This document shows positions 1 to 9,837 of a DNA stretch of 64,000 nucleotides, piece after piece. Both the position numbers and the translations under genes were made by a program. Each line of letters begins with the position of its first letter. Position 1 is the stretch's first letter. The notes under the pieces are model-generated. The model did not search any database, was not told the DNA's origin, and was given only the letters and a program-made list of their open reading frames with translations. The DNA is from Pelomonas sp051857475 (GTDB lineage Bacteria; Pseudomonadota; Gammaproteobacteria; Burkholderiales; Burkholderiaceae_C): NCBI RefSeq assembly GCF_051857475.1, contig NZ_JBPZGZ010000001.1:124001-188000 (forward strand), written 5' to 3'.

Positions 1-2
1 CC

Positions 3-488
3 GGCGCCAACCCCTTCTCCAGCATCATTGGCGACTACTACGGCGTCGGCAACGACGTCATCCACGGCCACTGGGCGACCGGCGACTACGGCACGCTGAC
101 GCAGATCAAGATCACGAAGATCGACGGCAGCTCCTTCGACATGAACTACTTCGTGCTGACGTCGAACACCGAGACCGGTGGCGGCGCGGCATCGGGCAAC
201 GAGAAGGCCTACATCCATGCGTCCGGCGACGGCACGAGCGACGACTACTCGCAGCTGCTGCCGGCGGAGAACTGGGGCTTCCCTGCCACGCAGGTGTTCC
301 TGGGCTCGCAATTCGACAGCGTCAAGGCCGTCTGGTTCGACGTGGCCAACGCGGTCGACTGCTTCGGCATGGACAACTTCTTCATCGACCAGGCGGCACC
401 CGGCACGGTGCCTGAGCCGGGCAGCCTCGCGCTGGCTGCCTTCGCGCTGTTCGGCATGACCGCGGCGGCTCGCCGTCGCAACCGCTGA
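3..488 (+). CDS. PEP-CTERM sorting domain protein (5' end outside window)
   Basis: The reading frame is open from the window edge (first full codon at 3), so the N-terminus and signal peptide are missing; an internal Met at 141 is not a convincing start because the upstream frame reads as normal protein. The C-terminus is a classic PEP-CTERM tag: V-PEP, then a hydrophobic helix (SLALAAFALFGMTAA) and an Arg-rich end (ARRRNR). Proteins of this type are exported and processed by an exosortase, here presumably the XrtA encoded at 47196. The visible ectodomain is Gly/Asp/Tyr-rich, with a segment (FGMDNFFIDQ) just before the tag that resembles the end of secreted beta-sandwich domains. It lies far from the EPS locus, as is common for PEP-CTERM genes. 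Specific function unknown. Confidence 0.9.
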   Translation, partial: GANPFSSIIGDYYGVGNDVIHGHWATGDYGTLTQIKITKIDGSSFDMNYFVLTSNTETGGGAASGNEKAYIHASGDGTSDDYSQLLPAENWGFPATQVFLGSQFDSVKAVWFDVANAVDCFGMDNFFIDQAAPGTVPEPGSLALAAFALFGMTAAARRRNR

Positions 489-511
489 TCGCCGGGAACA
501 CACCCAAAAGC

Positions 512-535
512 AAACCCCGCCTCGGCGGGGTTTTT
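512..535 (+). terminator. Rho-independent terminator after PEP-CTERM gene
   Basis: A GC stem (AAACCCCGCC / GGCGGGGTTT) with a 2-3 nt turn is followed by a T run, 24 nt after the stop codon of the PEP-CTERM gene. It may also serve the convergent gene whose stop is at 566. Confidence 0.85.
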
Positions 536-565
536 CGTTTCTGGCGCAATGAGGCCAGGTGATGC

Positions 566-2857
566 TCAAGCCTTCTTCTTGGTCAACTGATCCTTCAAAG
601 GCAGCTCACGTATCCGCTTGCCCGTCGCCGAGAAGATCGCGTTCATCAGCGCCGGGGCGATGGGCCCCAGCGCCGGCTCGCCGACGCCGCCCAGCGGCTG
701 GTCGTAGCCGCTGGACGGCATGATGTGCACGGCGATCTTCTTGGGCGCGATGTTGAGCCGAGCGATCTCGTAGTCGTGGTAGTTGCTCTGCTCCACACGG
801 CCATTCTTGAAGGTGATCTCGCTGTACAGCGCATGGCCCAGGCCCATGATGCAGGCGCCCTCCACCTGGGAGCGGATGCGATCGGGGTTGATGGCCGGGC
901 CGCAGTCCACCGCCACGTCGATGCGCGGGATGCTCAGCTCGCCCTTGGCCGACACCTTCACCTCCACCACGATGGCCATGTAGGTGACGAAGCTGTAGTT
1001 GGCCGCCAGGCCCAGGCCTTGGCCCTTGGGCAGCTTGCGGCCCCAGCCGGCCTCCTTGGTCACGCGCTCCACGCAGCCGCGCAGGCGGCCGATGTCGACG
1101 GGGTAGAGCGCCGGTGACTCACCGTGGTTCCAGTCGTCGCCCATCTGCGGCGGCGGTATCTGGCGCGGCGGGCCCAGCAGCTCCAGCAGCAGCTCGCGGT
1201 GGTCGCGTTTGGCGGCATGGGCCAGTTCTGCCACGAAGCTCTGCGCCGCGAACTGGTGCTGGATGTTGTTGACGCTGCGCAGCCAGCCGATGCGTGTGTG
1301 CGCCTCGGCGGCCGGGTTCTCGATGCGCAGATCCGGGATGTCGTAGGGCAGGTTGATCAGCCCCAGGCCCAGCTCGAAGGGGGCGAGCTGCTTGGGGTCG
1401 GGCGCGAAGATGGACAGGATGGTGGGCTCGGCCGCCCGCTGCAGCCAGGCCGTGACCTTGCCCTTGGCGTCCAGGCCGGCTTCCAGGTGCTGGGCGGTGA
1501 CGGTGTGGAAGTAGTCGTGATGCAGGTCGTCCTCGCGCGTCCAGGTCAGCTTGACCGGCGCACCCATCTCCTTGGCGGCGAGGGCCGCCTCCACGGCGAA
1601 GTCGGGCTTGCTCTTGCGGCCGAAGCCACCACCCAGCAGCGTCACGTTGACTGTGACCTTGTCCATGCCCAGCCCCAGCCGCTTGGCAACGCGCTCGCGC
1701 GCGGCCTGCGGGGACTGGGTGGACGTCCAGACCTCGCAGCGCCCGTCCACGATGCGGGCGGTGGCGGCCGGCGGCTCCATGGTGGCATGGGCCAGGTGGG
1801 GCACGTAATAGTTCGCCGTCACGCGCTTGGCGGCCTTGGCCAGCGCACCTTCGGCATCGCCCTGGTTGCGCACCACCTTGCCGCCGGGCTTGGCGACCGC
1901 GGCCTCCAGTTCCTTGCGGAAAGCCACCGAGTCGTAGCTGCCGTGCGGTCCGTCATCCCAGGTGATCTTCAGCGCCTCGCGGCCTTTGATGGCGGCCCAG
2001 GTGTCCTTGGCGACCACCACCACGCCGCCCAGCGGCTGGAATTCCGAGGGCGCCGGCGTGGGGTCGATCTGGAACACCTTGACGACGCCCGGCACCTTCA
2101 TCGCTTCCGCGGCGTCCACAGCCTTGACCTTGCCGCCCAGCACCGCGGGCCGCGCCACGACGGCGTAGAGCATCCCCGGCAGGCGCGTGTCGATGCCGTA
2201 CTGCGACTTGCCGGTGACGATGACCTCGGCGTCCACCAGCAGGCTGTCCTGCTTGCCGATGTATTTGAAATCCTTGGGGTCCTTGAGCCTGAGCTTGTCG
2301 CGGGTGGGCACGTCCAGTCTGGCGGCGGCCTCGGCCAGTGCGCCATAGCCCATGCTCTTGCCGCTGGGCTTGTGCGTGACCGCGTGGTTGGCCGCCTGCA
2401 CCTCGGCCACCGGCACACCCCAGGCCTGGGCCGCGGCCAGCTCCAGCATGGCGCGCGCGGCCGCGCCGCAGCGGCGCATGGGCATGAACCAGTGCCGCAT
2501 GCTGCGCGAGCCGTCGGTGTCCTGGTTGCCGAACTTCTCTTCATCGCCGGGGGCCTGCACGACCTTGACGCGCTTGAAGTCGGCCTCCAGTTCGTCGGCC
2601 AGCACCTTGGGCAGGCTGGTGCGCACGCCCTGGCCCATCTCCGAACGGTTGACGACGATGCTGACCGTGCCGTCGGTCGCAATCGTCACGAAGGTGAGCG
2701 GGCTGTCCTGGATGCCATGGGGCATGCCGTCGCCGCCGTATTTCTTGGGCTCGTCGGCGCCCAGCGCAAAGCCGGGCAGGCCGATGCTGAGCACCAGGCC
2801 CGTGAAGCCCAGCAGGCTGCGCCGCGTGAGATGACCATGGGGGACAAAGGCGTTCAT
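566..2857 (-). CDS. Molybdenum hydroxylase large subunit (IorB/aldehyde oxidase type)
   Basis: Xanthine-oxidase-family Moco subunit, 763 aa, about the usual length of isoquinoline 1-oxidoreductase beta-type proteins. I place the start at 2857, not at the longer ORF start (2929), because it gives a Tat signal (LTRRSLLGFTG) and an ATGA overlap with the small subunit. The Moco-binding half is recognisable from the GGGFGRK segment and from the C-terminal GVGEP, which carries the Glu expected in the active site. The protein should fold with its Fe-S partner in the cytoplasm and be exported by Tat to the periplasm, where it oxidises an aldehyde or N-heterocycle. Substrate cannot be read from sequence. 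A paralogous pair lies at 7193-9837. Confidence 0.88.
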   Translation of the reverse strand: MNAFVPHGHLTRRSLLGFTGLVLSIGLPGFALGADEPKKYGGDGMPHGIQDSPLTFVTIATDGTVSIVVNRSEMGQGVRTSLPKVLADELEADFKRVKVVQAPGDEEKFGNQDTDGSRSMRHWFMPMRRCGAAARAMLELAAAQAWGVPVAEVQAANHAVTHKPSGKSMGYGALAEAAARLDVPTRDKLRLKDPKDFKYIGKQDSLLVDAEVIVTGKSQYGIDTRLPGMLYAVVARPAVLGGKVKAVDAAEAMKVPGVVKVFQIDPTPAPSEFQPLGGVVVVAKDTWAAIKGREALKITWDDGPHGSYDSVAFRKELEAAVAKPGGKVVRNQGDAEGALAKAAKRVTANYYVPHLAHATMEPPAATARIVDGRCEVWTSTQSPQAARERVAKRLGLGMDKVTVNVTLLGGGFGRKSKPDFAVEAALAAKEMGAPVKLTWTREDDLHHDYFHTVTAQHLEAGLDAKGKVTAWLQRAAEPTILSIFAPDPKQLAPFELGLGLINLPYDIPDLRIENPAAEAHTRIGWLRSVNNIQHQFAAQSFVAELAHAAKRDHRELLLELLGPPRQIPPPQMGDDWNHGESPALYPVDIGRLRGCVERVTKEAGWGRKLPKGQGLGLAANYSFVTYMAIVVEVKVSAKGELSIPRIDVAVDCGPAINPDRIRSQVEGACIMGLGHALYSEITFKNGRVEQSNYHDYEIARLNIAPKKIAVHIMPSSGYDQPLGGVGEPALGPIAPALMNAIFSATGKRIRELPLKDQLTKKKA

Positions 2858-3321
2858 GCGGCACCGCCTTCCAGGCCGGCGGCCGTCTTGATGGCGCTGC
2901 GGATGCGCGTGTAGGTGCCACAGCGGCACAGGTTGCCGCTCATGGCGGCGTCAATGTCGGCGTCGGTGGGCTTGGGCTTGTGTTCCAGCAGGGCCGTCGC
3001 GCTCATGATCTGACCCGCCTGGCAGTAGCCGCACTGCGGCACGCCGAGCTTGACCCAGGCGTGCTGCACGGCCTGGCCGGTCTTGGAGGCGCCCACGCCC
3101 TCGATGGTGATGATCTTCTTGCCCGTGGCGGCCGAGAGCGGCGTCTGGCAGGCGCGCACCGGCTGGCCGTCCAGATGCACGGTGCAGGCGCCGCACAGCG
3201 CCAGGCCGCAGCCGAACTTGGTGCCGGTCATGCCGAGGTGGTCTCGCAGCACCCACAGCAGCGGCGTGTCCTCGCCCGCCTCCACCGTCATCGACTGTCC
3301 GTTGATCTGCAATGTCGTCAT
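2854..3321 (-). CDS. [2Fe-2S] small subunit of molybdenum hydroxylase (IorA type)
   Basis: 155 aa from the start I prefer (3321). That ATG has GGAG six bases upstream, whereas the earlier in-frame ATG at 3333 has no ribosome site. Four Cys (38, 43, 46, 58) form the plant-type ferredoxin cluster site, and the second cluster site is CGYC plus CRC further on, as in all IorA/CoxS/XdhA-type subunits. It passes electrons from the Moco site of the large subunit (566-2857), with which it overlaps by ATGA, so the two are translationally coupled. No cytochrome or maturation gene (XdhC type) accompanies this copy, so its electron acceptor is not evident here. Confidence 0.92.
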   Translation of the reverse strand: MTTLQINGQSMTVEAGEDTPLLWVLRDHLGMTGTKFGCGLALCGACTVHLDGQPVRACQTPLSAATGKKIITIEGVGASKTGQAVQHAWVKLGVPQCGYCQAGQIMSATALLEHKPKPTDADIDAAMSGNLCRCGTYTRIRSAIKTAAGLEGGAA

Positions 3322-3418
3322 CGAAGTCTCCATGCGTTGTCGAACATGCGCGGGAGGCGGTTGCAGCCTCGGGGCGGGCTGATTATTCGGGGAAGCGGGC
3401 CGGTGTGCACGCGACGCG

Positions 3419-3452
3419 GAAAAACCCTGCCGGGCCAGGGCCGGGCAGGGTT
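3419..3452 (-). terminator. Terminator of outer-membrane protein gene
   Basis: Read on the minus strand, a 9-bp stem (AACCCTGCC / GGCAGGGTT) with a GC-rich loop runs into a T tract. It lies about 18-50 nt beyond the stop of the barrel protein gene. Confidence 0.75.
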
Positions 3453-3469
3453 CGATGTCGTGTTGAAGC

Positions 3470-4060
3470 TCAGAAGCGATAGCGGACGCCGGCGCTGAAC
3501 AGGTTGGCGCGCACCTTCTCCGACACCTGGCCGAAGTGGTCGAAATCGGCCGTCAGCGCCAGCGCGTTCGTCAGCTGGTATTCGGCACCGATGCCCCACA
3601 TGAAGGAGCGCTTGGAGCCCGTCATGTCGCTGGACGCCGGCAGCAGGTTGGCGCCGCTGGCCTTGCCGAAGGAAACGCCGGCCTTGCCGGTCAGCGCGAA
3701 GGCGTCGGACAGGGGCAGGCGGCTGGTGGCCGCCACATAGAGGCTGCGGGCCTTCACGGTCTGCGAGACGGCGTTGTTGCCGACGGTCAGCGTCTCCACG
3801 GCGTTGCCCAGGCGCACATAGCCGCCTTCGACGCCCACCAGGTTGCTGAAGCGGTAGCCACCGTAGACCTTGCTGGCCTGGGCGGATTCATCGCTGCCGG
3901 TCTTGGGCAGGCCGAGGTTCTTGGCCGAGAAGGAAGTGCGGCCGAGGGCGGCGCCGATGTAGGGGCCGGATTCCTGCGTGTTGTCGATGTTGCCGGCCCA
4001 GGCCGACGAGACGGCGAGCATGCACAGCAGGGGAGTGGCGGTGAAGGGGATGCGGTTCAT
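3470..4060 (-). CDS. Outer-membrane beta-barrel protein (OmpA/OmpW-like)
   Basis: 196 aa from the ATG at 4060, which has AAGGA upstream and gives a clean signal peptide (hydrophobic PLLCMLAVSSAWA, cut near A-G). The longer ORF adds 55 unlikely residues. The mature part shows alternating hydrophobic strands with Gly/aromatic residues (YIGAALGR, KVYGGYRF, GVEGGYVRLG, MWGIGAEYQL) and ends in YRF, the terminal aromatic recognised by the BAM complex. Length fits an eight-strand small barrel. It has its own terminator and faces away from the two-component system at 4276. Role unknown; a structural or protective porin-like protein is plausible. Confidence 0.8.
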   Translation of the reverse strand: MNRIPFTATPLLCMLAVSSAWAGNIDNTQESGPYIGAALGRTSFSAKNLGLPKTGSDESAQASKVYGGYRFSNLVGVEGGYVRLGNAVETLTVGNNAVSQTVKARSLYVAATSRLPLSDAFALTGKAGVSFGKASGANLLPASSDMTGSKRSFMWGIGAEYQLTNALALTADFDHFGQVSEKVRANLFSAGVRYRF

Positions 4061-4191
4061 GGAGGATTTCCTTGGAGTTGTCGAAGCGGGTGGAGGTGTG
4101 GGCCGGGCATCGGTGCTTCGCATCCGGTGCCGGCGGCCGAGCTGTGTTTCGGCGCTGATGCAGTGTCGAAATCGCAGATGAACCGAAGCCA

Positions 4192-4209
4192 AAGCCTTTC
4201 TGAAGGCTT
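4192..4209. promoter_or_regulatory. Inverted repeat in divergent intergenic region
   Basis: AAGCCTT-TCTG-AAGGCTT is a perfect 7-bp inverted repeat in the 215-bp gap between the barrel gene (leftward) and the response regulator (rightward), 67 bp before the regulator's ATG. It could be an operator for autoregulation or a small hairpin; nothing in the sequence decides. Confidence 0.35.
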
Positions 4210-4275
4210 GATGAACGGGCACCATCCGCTCTTGCGTTCAGGCTTTCTTCATGTAGCGCCGCTCCAATTCCTGGC

Positions 4276-4956
4276 ATGAACATCCTGTTGGTGGAAGACG
4301 ATCTCGAACTGGGCAACGGCGTGCGCATCGCGTTGGAAGACCAGGGCCTGGCGCTGCTGTGGGTGCGACGCCTGGGCGACGCGCTGCAGGCCCTGGACAG
4401 CCGGCCCTTCGACCTGGTGCTGCTGGACCTGGGCCTGCCCGACGGCGATGGCCTGACGCTGCTGGCGCGGCTGCGCCGCGAGGGCGAGACGACGCCCGTC
4501 CTCATCCTGACGGCGCGCGATGCGCTGGCCGACCGGCTGGCGGGCCTGGACCGTGGTGCGGACGACTACCTCGTCAAGCCTTTCGCACTGGCCGAGCTGG
4601 TGTCGCGCGTGCGAGCCCTGGCCCGCCGCAGCTACGGCATGGCCGGTGAGACGCTGGAGGTGCGCAAGCTGGTGCTGCACACGGCGACGATGCGCGTCAC
4701 CGTCGACGGCAAGCTCGCCGAGCTGTCGCGCAGCGAGTTCGACCTGCTGAGCCTGTTGATGAAGCGCGCCGACCGCGTGCTGACGCGCCGCATGCTGGAG
4801 GAGCAGGTGCTGCCCGGTGGCGCCAGCAACGAGAGCAATGTGCTGGACGTGCACATCTCCAACCTGCGTCGCAAGATCGGGCCGGGCTATATCCGCACGG
4901 TGCGGGGTGTCGGCTACGTCATCGACCGCGTCGACGCCACCGGGGACGTGAGCTGA
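4276..4956 (+). CDS. OmpR-family response regulator (QseB/TctD-like)
   Basis: 226 aa, standard length. Receiver domain at 1-110 has the acidic pocket (ED-D at 7-9), phospho-acceptor Asp51 in LLDLGLPDGDG, and the conserved Lys101 in KPF. The C-terminal winged helix (about 125-220) has the usual NVLDVHISNLRRKI recognition region. It is a phosphorylation-dependent DNA-binding transcription factor paired with the kinase that starts within its stop codon (TGATG at 4954-4958). Targets are unknown; the divergent outer-membrane gene at 3470-4060 is a natural candidate. Confidence 0.93.
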   Translation: MNILLVEDDLELGNGVRIALEDQGLALLWVRRLGDALQALDSRPFDLVLLDLGLPDGDGLTLLARLRREGETTPVLILTARDALADRLAGLDRGADDYLVKPFALAELVSRVRALARRSYGMAGETLEVRKLVLHTATMRVTVDGKLAELSRSEFDLLSLLMKRADRVLTRRMLEEQVLPGGASNESNVLDVHISNLRRKIGPGYIRTVRGVGYVIDRVDATGDVS

Positions 4957-6353
4957 TGCGCGCCCGACTGCGCAAGCTGCTGCCGTCCTCGCTGACCGGG
5001 CGCCTGGTGCTGGCCCAGATGGTGGTCGTGCTGCTGCTGTGGGGGGCAGCCTGCGGCTATCTCGTCCATGACACGGCGCGCTATGACGAGATCCTCGAGC
5101 CCAAGCTGGCCAGCCCGCGCGCCGACATGATCCTCGCCGTCGTCGACGCGCTGGCCGACCAGCCCGACAAGCAGGCGGCCCTGCTCAAGCGCATCGACGT
5201 CTTCCAGCGCCGCGAGAACAACGAGGAGGACGATCCGGCCCTGCGCCAGACCATGGTCGTCTGGCAGGGCGAGCGCCTGCTCTATGCCTCACCGGGAGAG
5301 CCTGGCGCGCTGCGCACCCACAAGCTCCGCCAGCTGGAGAAGCTGGAAGTCGACGGCACGCCCTGGCGCACCTACAGCCAGGCCTCGGAGGTGTCCGACG
5401 CACGCGTCACGCTGATCCGTTCCGGCCATGCCGTGAACATCCTGTTCGCGCTGGGCGCACGCGGCATCCTCATCCTGCCGCTGCTGATCAGCCTGCCTTT
5501 CCTGGTGCTGCCGGCCTGGTTGTCGGTGCGGGTGGCCTTGCGGCCCTGGCGGCGCTTCTCCGAGGAGGTGGCGGCGCGCGGGCCTGACGATCTGACGCCC
5601 TTGAAATTCGGCAGCCAATACAGCGAGCTGCGACCCTTGTCCAAGGCGGTCAACCAGCTGCTGGCTCGCGTCGCCACCAGCATGGAGCGCGAACGCAGCT
5701 TCATCGCCGACGCCGCCCACGAGATGCGCACGCCGCTGGCGGCCATGCGCATCAATGTCGAGGCCCTGCGCGGCCACCGCAACGACCCGCGCGACCAGGA
5801 GCTGCTGGATGGCTTGGTGCGCAGCAACGAGCGCACCAGCCGTCTGGTGGCCCAACTGCTGGGCCTGATGCGCAGCGACGCCGCCCGGCCGCAGGGCGCC
5901 CGTGCGCGTCTGAGCCTGGCCGAACTGGTGCAGGACCGGCTGGCGGCCCTCAGCGGCCTGGCGCGTCAGGGCCGCATCGAGCTGGAGCTGCGCGCCCACA
6001 CCGAGGGCCTGGTCGATGGCGAGCGCGAGGGGCTGACCTCCCTGGTCGACAACCTGGTCGAGAACGCCATCAAGTATTCGCCCGCCGGTTCCCGCGTGGA
6101 GCTGGGCCTGATCGAGCAGGGTGCGGAGGTGCTGATGTGGGTTGAGGACGCCGGGCCCGGCATTCCCGAGGACTTGCACGAGCGGGTTTTCGACCGCTTC
6201 TTCCGCGTGCCGGATCAGCAGCAGGCCGGCAGCGGCCTGGGCCTGGCCATCGTCAAGGCGGTGGCCGACCGGCATGGCGTGGCGCTGCGCCTGGCGCGCG
6301 GCGCCGATGGCCAGGGGCTGCGCGTCGAGCTGCGCTTCCCTGGCGCCGCCTGA
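4956..6353 (+). CDS. Sensor histidine kinase (QseC/TctE-like)
   Basis: 465 aa inner-membrane kinase. TM1 is at about 14-36, followed by a periplasmic sensor of about 125 residues (2CSK_N type) and TM2 at about 160-190. After a HAMP-like linker comes the H-box AHEMRTPLA, with phospho-acceptor His255. The ATPase domain has NLVENAIKYS (N box), DAGPGIPE (G1) and GSGLGLAIV (G2). Translationally coupled to the regulator at 4276. The next gene is convergent and starts its stop codon on the very next base. Signal unknown; homologous kinases respond to metals, carboxylates or hormones, but nothing here allows a choice. Confidence 0.93.
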   Translation: MRARLRKLLPSSLTGRLVLAQMVVVLLLWGAACGYLVHDTARYDEILEPKLASPRADMILAVVDALADQPDKQAALLKRIDVFQRRENNEEDDPALRQTMVVWQGERLLYASPGEPGALRTHKLRQLEKLEVDGTPWRTYSQASEVSDARVTLIRSGHAVNILFALGARGILILPLLISLPFLVLPAWLSVRVALRPWRRFSEEVAARGPDDLTPLKFGSQYSELRPLSKAVNQLLARVATSMERERSFIADAAHEMRTPLAAMRINVEALRGHRNDPRDQELLDGLVRSNERTSRLVAQLLGLMRSDAARPQGARARLSLAELVQDRLAALSGLARQGRIELELRAHTEGLVDGEREGLTSLVDNLVENAIKYSPAGSRVELGLIEQGAEVLMWVEDAGPGIPEDLHERVFDRFFRVPDQQQAGSGLGLAIVKAVADRHGVALRLARGADGQGLRVELRFPGAA

Positions 6354-7112
6354 TCAGGCTGGCAGCATCTCCGCAAACTTCAGCGCCCAGCCGTGGGCAT
6401 CACCCGGCCAGCGGGCGCTGAGGTAGTTGCCGTCGCGCAGCGAGAAGCCGCGGCCCAGGTGGTCGGGGTCGTCGCGCAGCAAGGCCGGCGGGCCGACGTC
6501 GAAGTCCTGCGGCCGGGCCAGCAGCGACTCCACCTCGGTCTGCAGCGGCGTGGGGTAGGTGCGGTAGTAGCTGCCCAGCCAAGCCGCCGTCATCAGCCAG
6601 GCCGTCATCTCCTGCTGTTTGGTGAGGCCGGTGGTGCGCCGGCCATGCAGCACGGACTTGCCATCCGCGCGTTTCGAGCGGGCCGCCAGCAGCACACCGT
6701 GGCAGATGGCGGCGACCGGCTTGTCGGCAGCGAAATGAGCCGCGATGAGGGCCTGCAGGCGGGCTGATTCGAGATAGGCCTTCATGCCCGGGGCGTGGCC
6801 GCCGGGCAGCAGCAGGGCGTCGACGGTGCTGGCATCGATGGCGTCGTAACGCAGCGGTTGTCGGAAGGCCTCGCTCTGCACCATGGCCGCGTGCGCCTCG
6901 CGGGCGTTGGCGTCGGCGCGCAGCACGCCCTTCCAGACGCCCAGGCCGTTGCCGTCCAACATGCGCGGGTCGGCCTGGGCCGGCCGGCCGTCGGGCGTTG
7001 CGAAGCAAAAACTGTGGCCGCGCGCCGTCAGCAGCTTCCAGGGGATGGCGGCTTCGGAGGGGTCGTAGTCCTGGGCGGGCAGGGGAATGAGGATGCGGGC
7101 CATGTCGGGCAT
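6354..7112 (-). CDS. DJ-1/PfpI family protein (Hsp31-like glutamine-amidotransferase fold)
   Basis: 252 aa. The nucleophile elbow AICHGVLLAA carries the conserved Cys, and LLLPGGHAPGMK matches the oxyanion-loop region of class I glutamine-amidotransferase-like proteins. Length and layout resemble Hsp31-type glyoxalase III/deglycase proteins more than short PfpI proteases. Two starts are possible (7112 or 7103), neither with a strong ribosome site. Convergent with the kinase gene with no gap; divergent from the molybdenum hydroxylase operon 80 bp away. Likely a stress or aldehyde-handling protein; activity is inferred from family only. Confidence 0.8.
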   Translation of the reverse strand: MPDMARILIPLPAQDYDPSEAAIPWKLLTARGHSFCFATPDGRPAQADPRMLDGNGLGVWKGVLRADANAREAHAAMVQSEAFRQPLRYDAIDASTVDALLLPGGHAPGMKAYLESARLQALIAAHFAADKPVAAICHGVLLAARSKRADGKSVLHGRRTTGLTKQQEMTAWLMTAAWLGSYYRTYPTPLQTEVESLLARPQDFDVGPPALLRDDPDHLGRGFSLRDGNYLSARWPGDAHGWALKFAEMLPA

Positions 7113-7192
7113 CTTAGGAGTGCAAGACAGAAAGGCGTCGATGCTGCTAGGCTGCCCCGCGCCCGCCAGCGGTGGCGGAGTGGAGGAGCGGC

Positions 7193-7683
<491 letters not shown>

Positions 7684-7687
<4 letters not shown>

Positions 7688-9837
7688 GCGCCGTGCTCTC
7701 GCGCAGGTCTTTCCTGCACACGACATCGGCGGCTGCCGGCGGCCTGATGGTGGGCTTCCATGTGCCGGGGCTTGCCCAACAGGGCGAAGCCACGCCCGAG
7801 CTGAACGCCTGGGTGCAGATCCTGCCGGACGAAAGCGTCGTCATCCGTATCGCGCGCTCCGAGATGGGGCAGGGCACGCTGACCGGCCTGGCTCAGCTCG
7901 TCGCCGAGGAGCTGGAATGCGGCTGGAGCAAGGTCAAGACCGAGTACCCGACGCCAGGCCAGAACCTGGCGCGCAACCGCGCCTGGGGCAGCATGAGCAC
8001 GGGCGGCAGCCGTGGCGTGCGCGAGTCTCACGAGTACGTGCGCAAGGGCGGGGCGCTGGCCCGGGCGCTGCTGATCCAGGCCGCCGCCAACCAGTGGAAT
8101 GTGGCCGTCGTCGAATGCGCCACCAGCGCGGGCTGGGTGACGCACGCCGGCAAGAAGCTCAGCTATGGCTCGCTCGCCGCCGAAGCCGCCAAGCTGGCCG
8201 CACCGGCCGACATCCAGCTCAAAGACGCCAAGGACTGGAAGCTCGCGGGCCGCCCGATGAAGCGCCTGGACACCCGAGGCAAGCTGGACGGCTCCCAGGT
8301 CTATGGCATGGACCTGAAGCTGCCGGGCATGCTGAACGCGGCCATCAAGGACTGCCCGGTCTTCGGCGGCAAGCTCAAGGGTTTCGACGCAGCCGCCATC
8401 GAGGGCCGGCCGGGGGTGAAGAAGATCGTCAAGGTTGGTGACTCCGCCGTGGCCGTGGTGGCCGACACCTGGTGGCGAGCCAAGACCGCCCTGGAGGCCC
8501 TGCCCATCGTCTGGGACGAGGGCGCCAACATCTCGCAGAACAGCGCCGACACGGCGGCCATCTTGAAGGCCGGCCTGGACGCTTCCGAAGCGGCCGTCGG
8601 CAGCAGCCAGGGCGATGCCAAGGCGGCGCTGACGGGTGCCGCGAAGAAGGTGGAGGCCATCTACAGCGTGCCGCACCAGAACCACGCCACCATGGAGGTG
8701 ATGAACGCGACGGCCAAGTGGACACCCGAGCGCTGCGAGGTCTGGACGCCGACGCAGAACGGCGAAGCCGCATTGGCGGCCGCGTCAGAAGCCTCGGGCC
8801 TGCCGCCGTCGGCCTGCGAGGTCTACAAGCTGCACCTGGGTGGCGGCTTCGGCCGGCGCGGCGCCGTGCACGACTGGGTGCGCCAGGCCGTGGCCATCGC
8901 CAAGGAACTGCCTGGCACGCCGGTCAAGCTGATCTGGAGCCGCGAGGAGGACATGACGCATGGCCGCTACCACCCCGTCACCCAGTGCAAGCTGACTGCC
9001 GGGTTGGACGCGGCAGGCAAGCTGACGGCCCTGCACATGCGCATCTCGGGCCAGAGCATCATCGCGGGCATCTTTCCGCAGAACATCAAGGACGGTAAGG
9101 ACCCCGTCGTCTTCCAGGGGCTGAACCTGGGCGGCGCGGAAGGGGCCATCGGCTATGCCGTACCGCATCTGCTCATCGACCATGCGATGCGCAATCCGAC
9201 GGTGCCGCCGGGCTTCTGGCGCGGCGTCAACCTGAACCAGAACGCGGTCTACCTGGAGTGCTTCATCGACGAGGTGGCCCATGCTGCCAAGCGTGATCCG
9301 CTGGAGCTGCGCCGCGAGCTGCTCGCCAATTCGCCCAAGCATCTGGCAGTGCTGAATGCGGTCGCAGCCAAGGCCGGCTGGGGCAAGCCGCGACCCAAGG
9401 GACGCTATCTGGGCCTGGCCCAGATCATGGGCTTTGGCAGCTATGTGGCGGCCTGCGCCGAGGTGTCGGTGAGCAAGAAGGGCGACCTCAAGATCCACCG
9501 CATCGTCGCGGCCACCGACCCTGGCCACGCGGTCAACCCGCAGCAGATCGCGGCCCAGGTCGAGGGCAGCTTCGTCTATGGCCTGTCGGCGGCGCTGTTC
9601 GGCGAGATCACGGTGAAGGACGGTCGCGTCGAGCAACAGAACTTCGACACCTACCCGGTGCTGAAGATGGAGCACATGCCGGCCGTCGAGACGATCTGCA
9701 TGCCGTCGGGCGGCTTCTGGGGCGGCGTGGGCGAGCCCACCATCGCTGTGGCCGCGCCGGCGGTGCTGAACGCCGTCTTCGCAGCGACCGGCAAGCGCAT
9801 CCGCGATCTGCCGCTGGCCAAGCACAAGCTGGTCTGA
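7684..9837 (+). CDS. Molybdenum hydroxylase large subunit, Tat-exported, in operon with sox genes
   Basis: 717 aa from the ATG at 7684. The longer open frame upstream lies over the small-subunit gene and is not real. The N-terminus is a Tat signal (LSRRSFLHTTSAAAGG), so the enzyme is predicted to be periplasmic. GGGFGRRG and the terminal GVGEP (active-site Glu) mark it as a xanthine-oxidase-family Moco subunit. It would oxidise an aldehyde, heterocycle or related compound, with electrons leaving through the Fe-S subunit. Its stop overlaps the soxX start (TGATG). A periplasmic Moco enzyme immediately followed by two c-type cytochrome genes suggests these could be its electron acceptors, which is inference. 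Confidence 0.9.

Noticed and set aside
1124..2914. Long antisense open frame (596 codons) over the Moco subunit gene, and similar ones elsewhere (for example 59198-60991, 60856-63330)
   Set aside because: High GC content leaves the antisense frames open. Their translations are His/Gly/Ala/Arg-rich with no domains, while the opposite strand encodes recognisable families.
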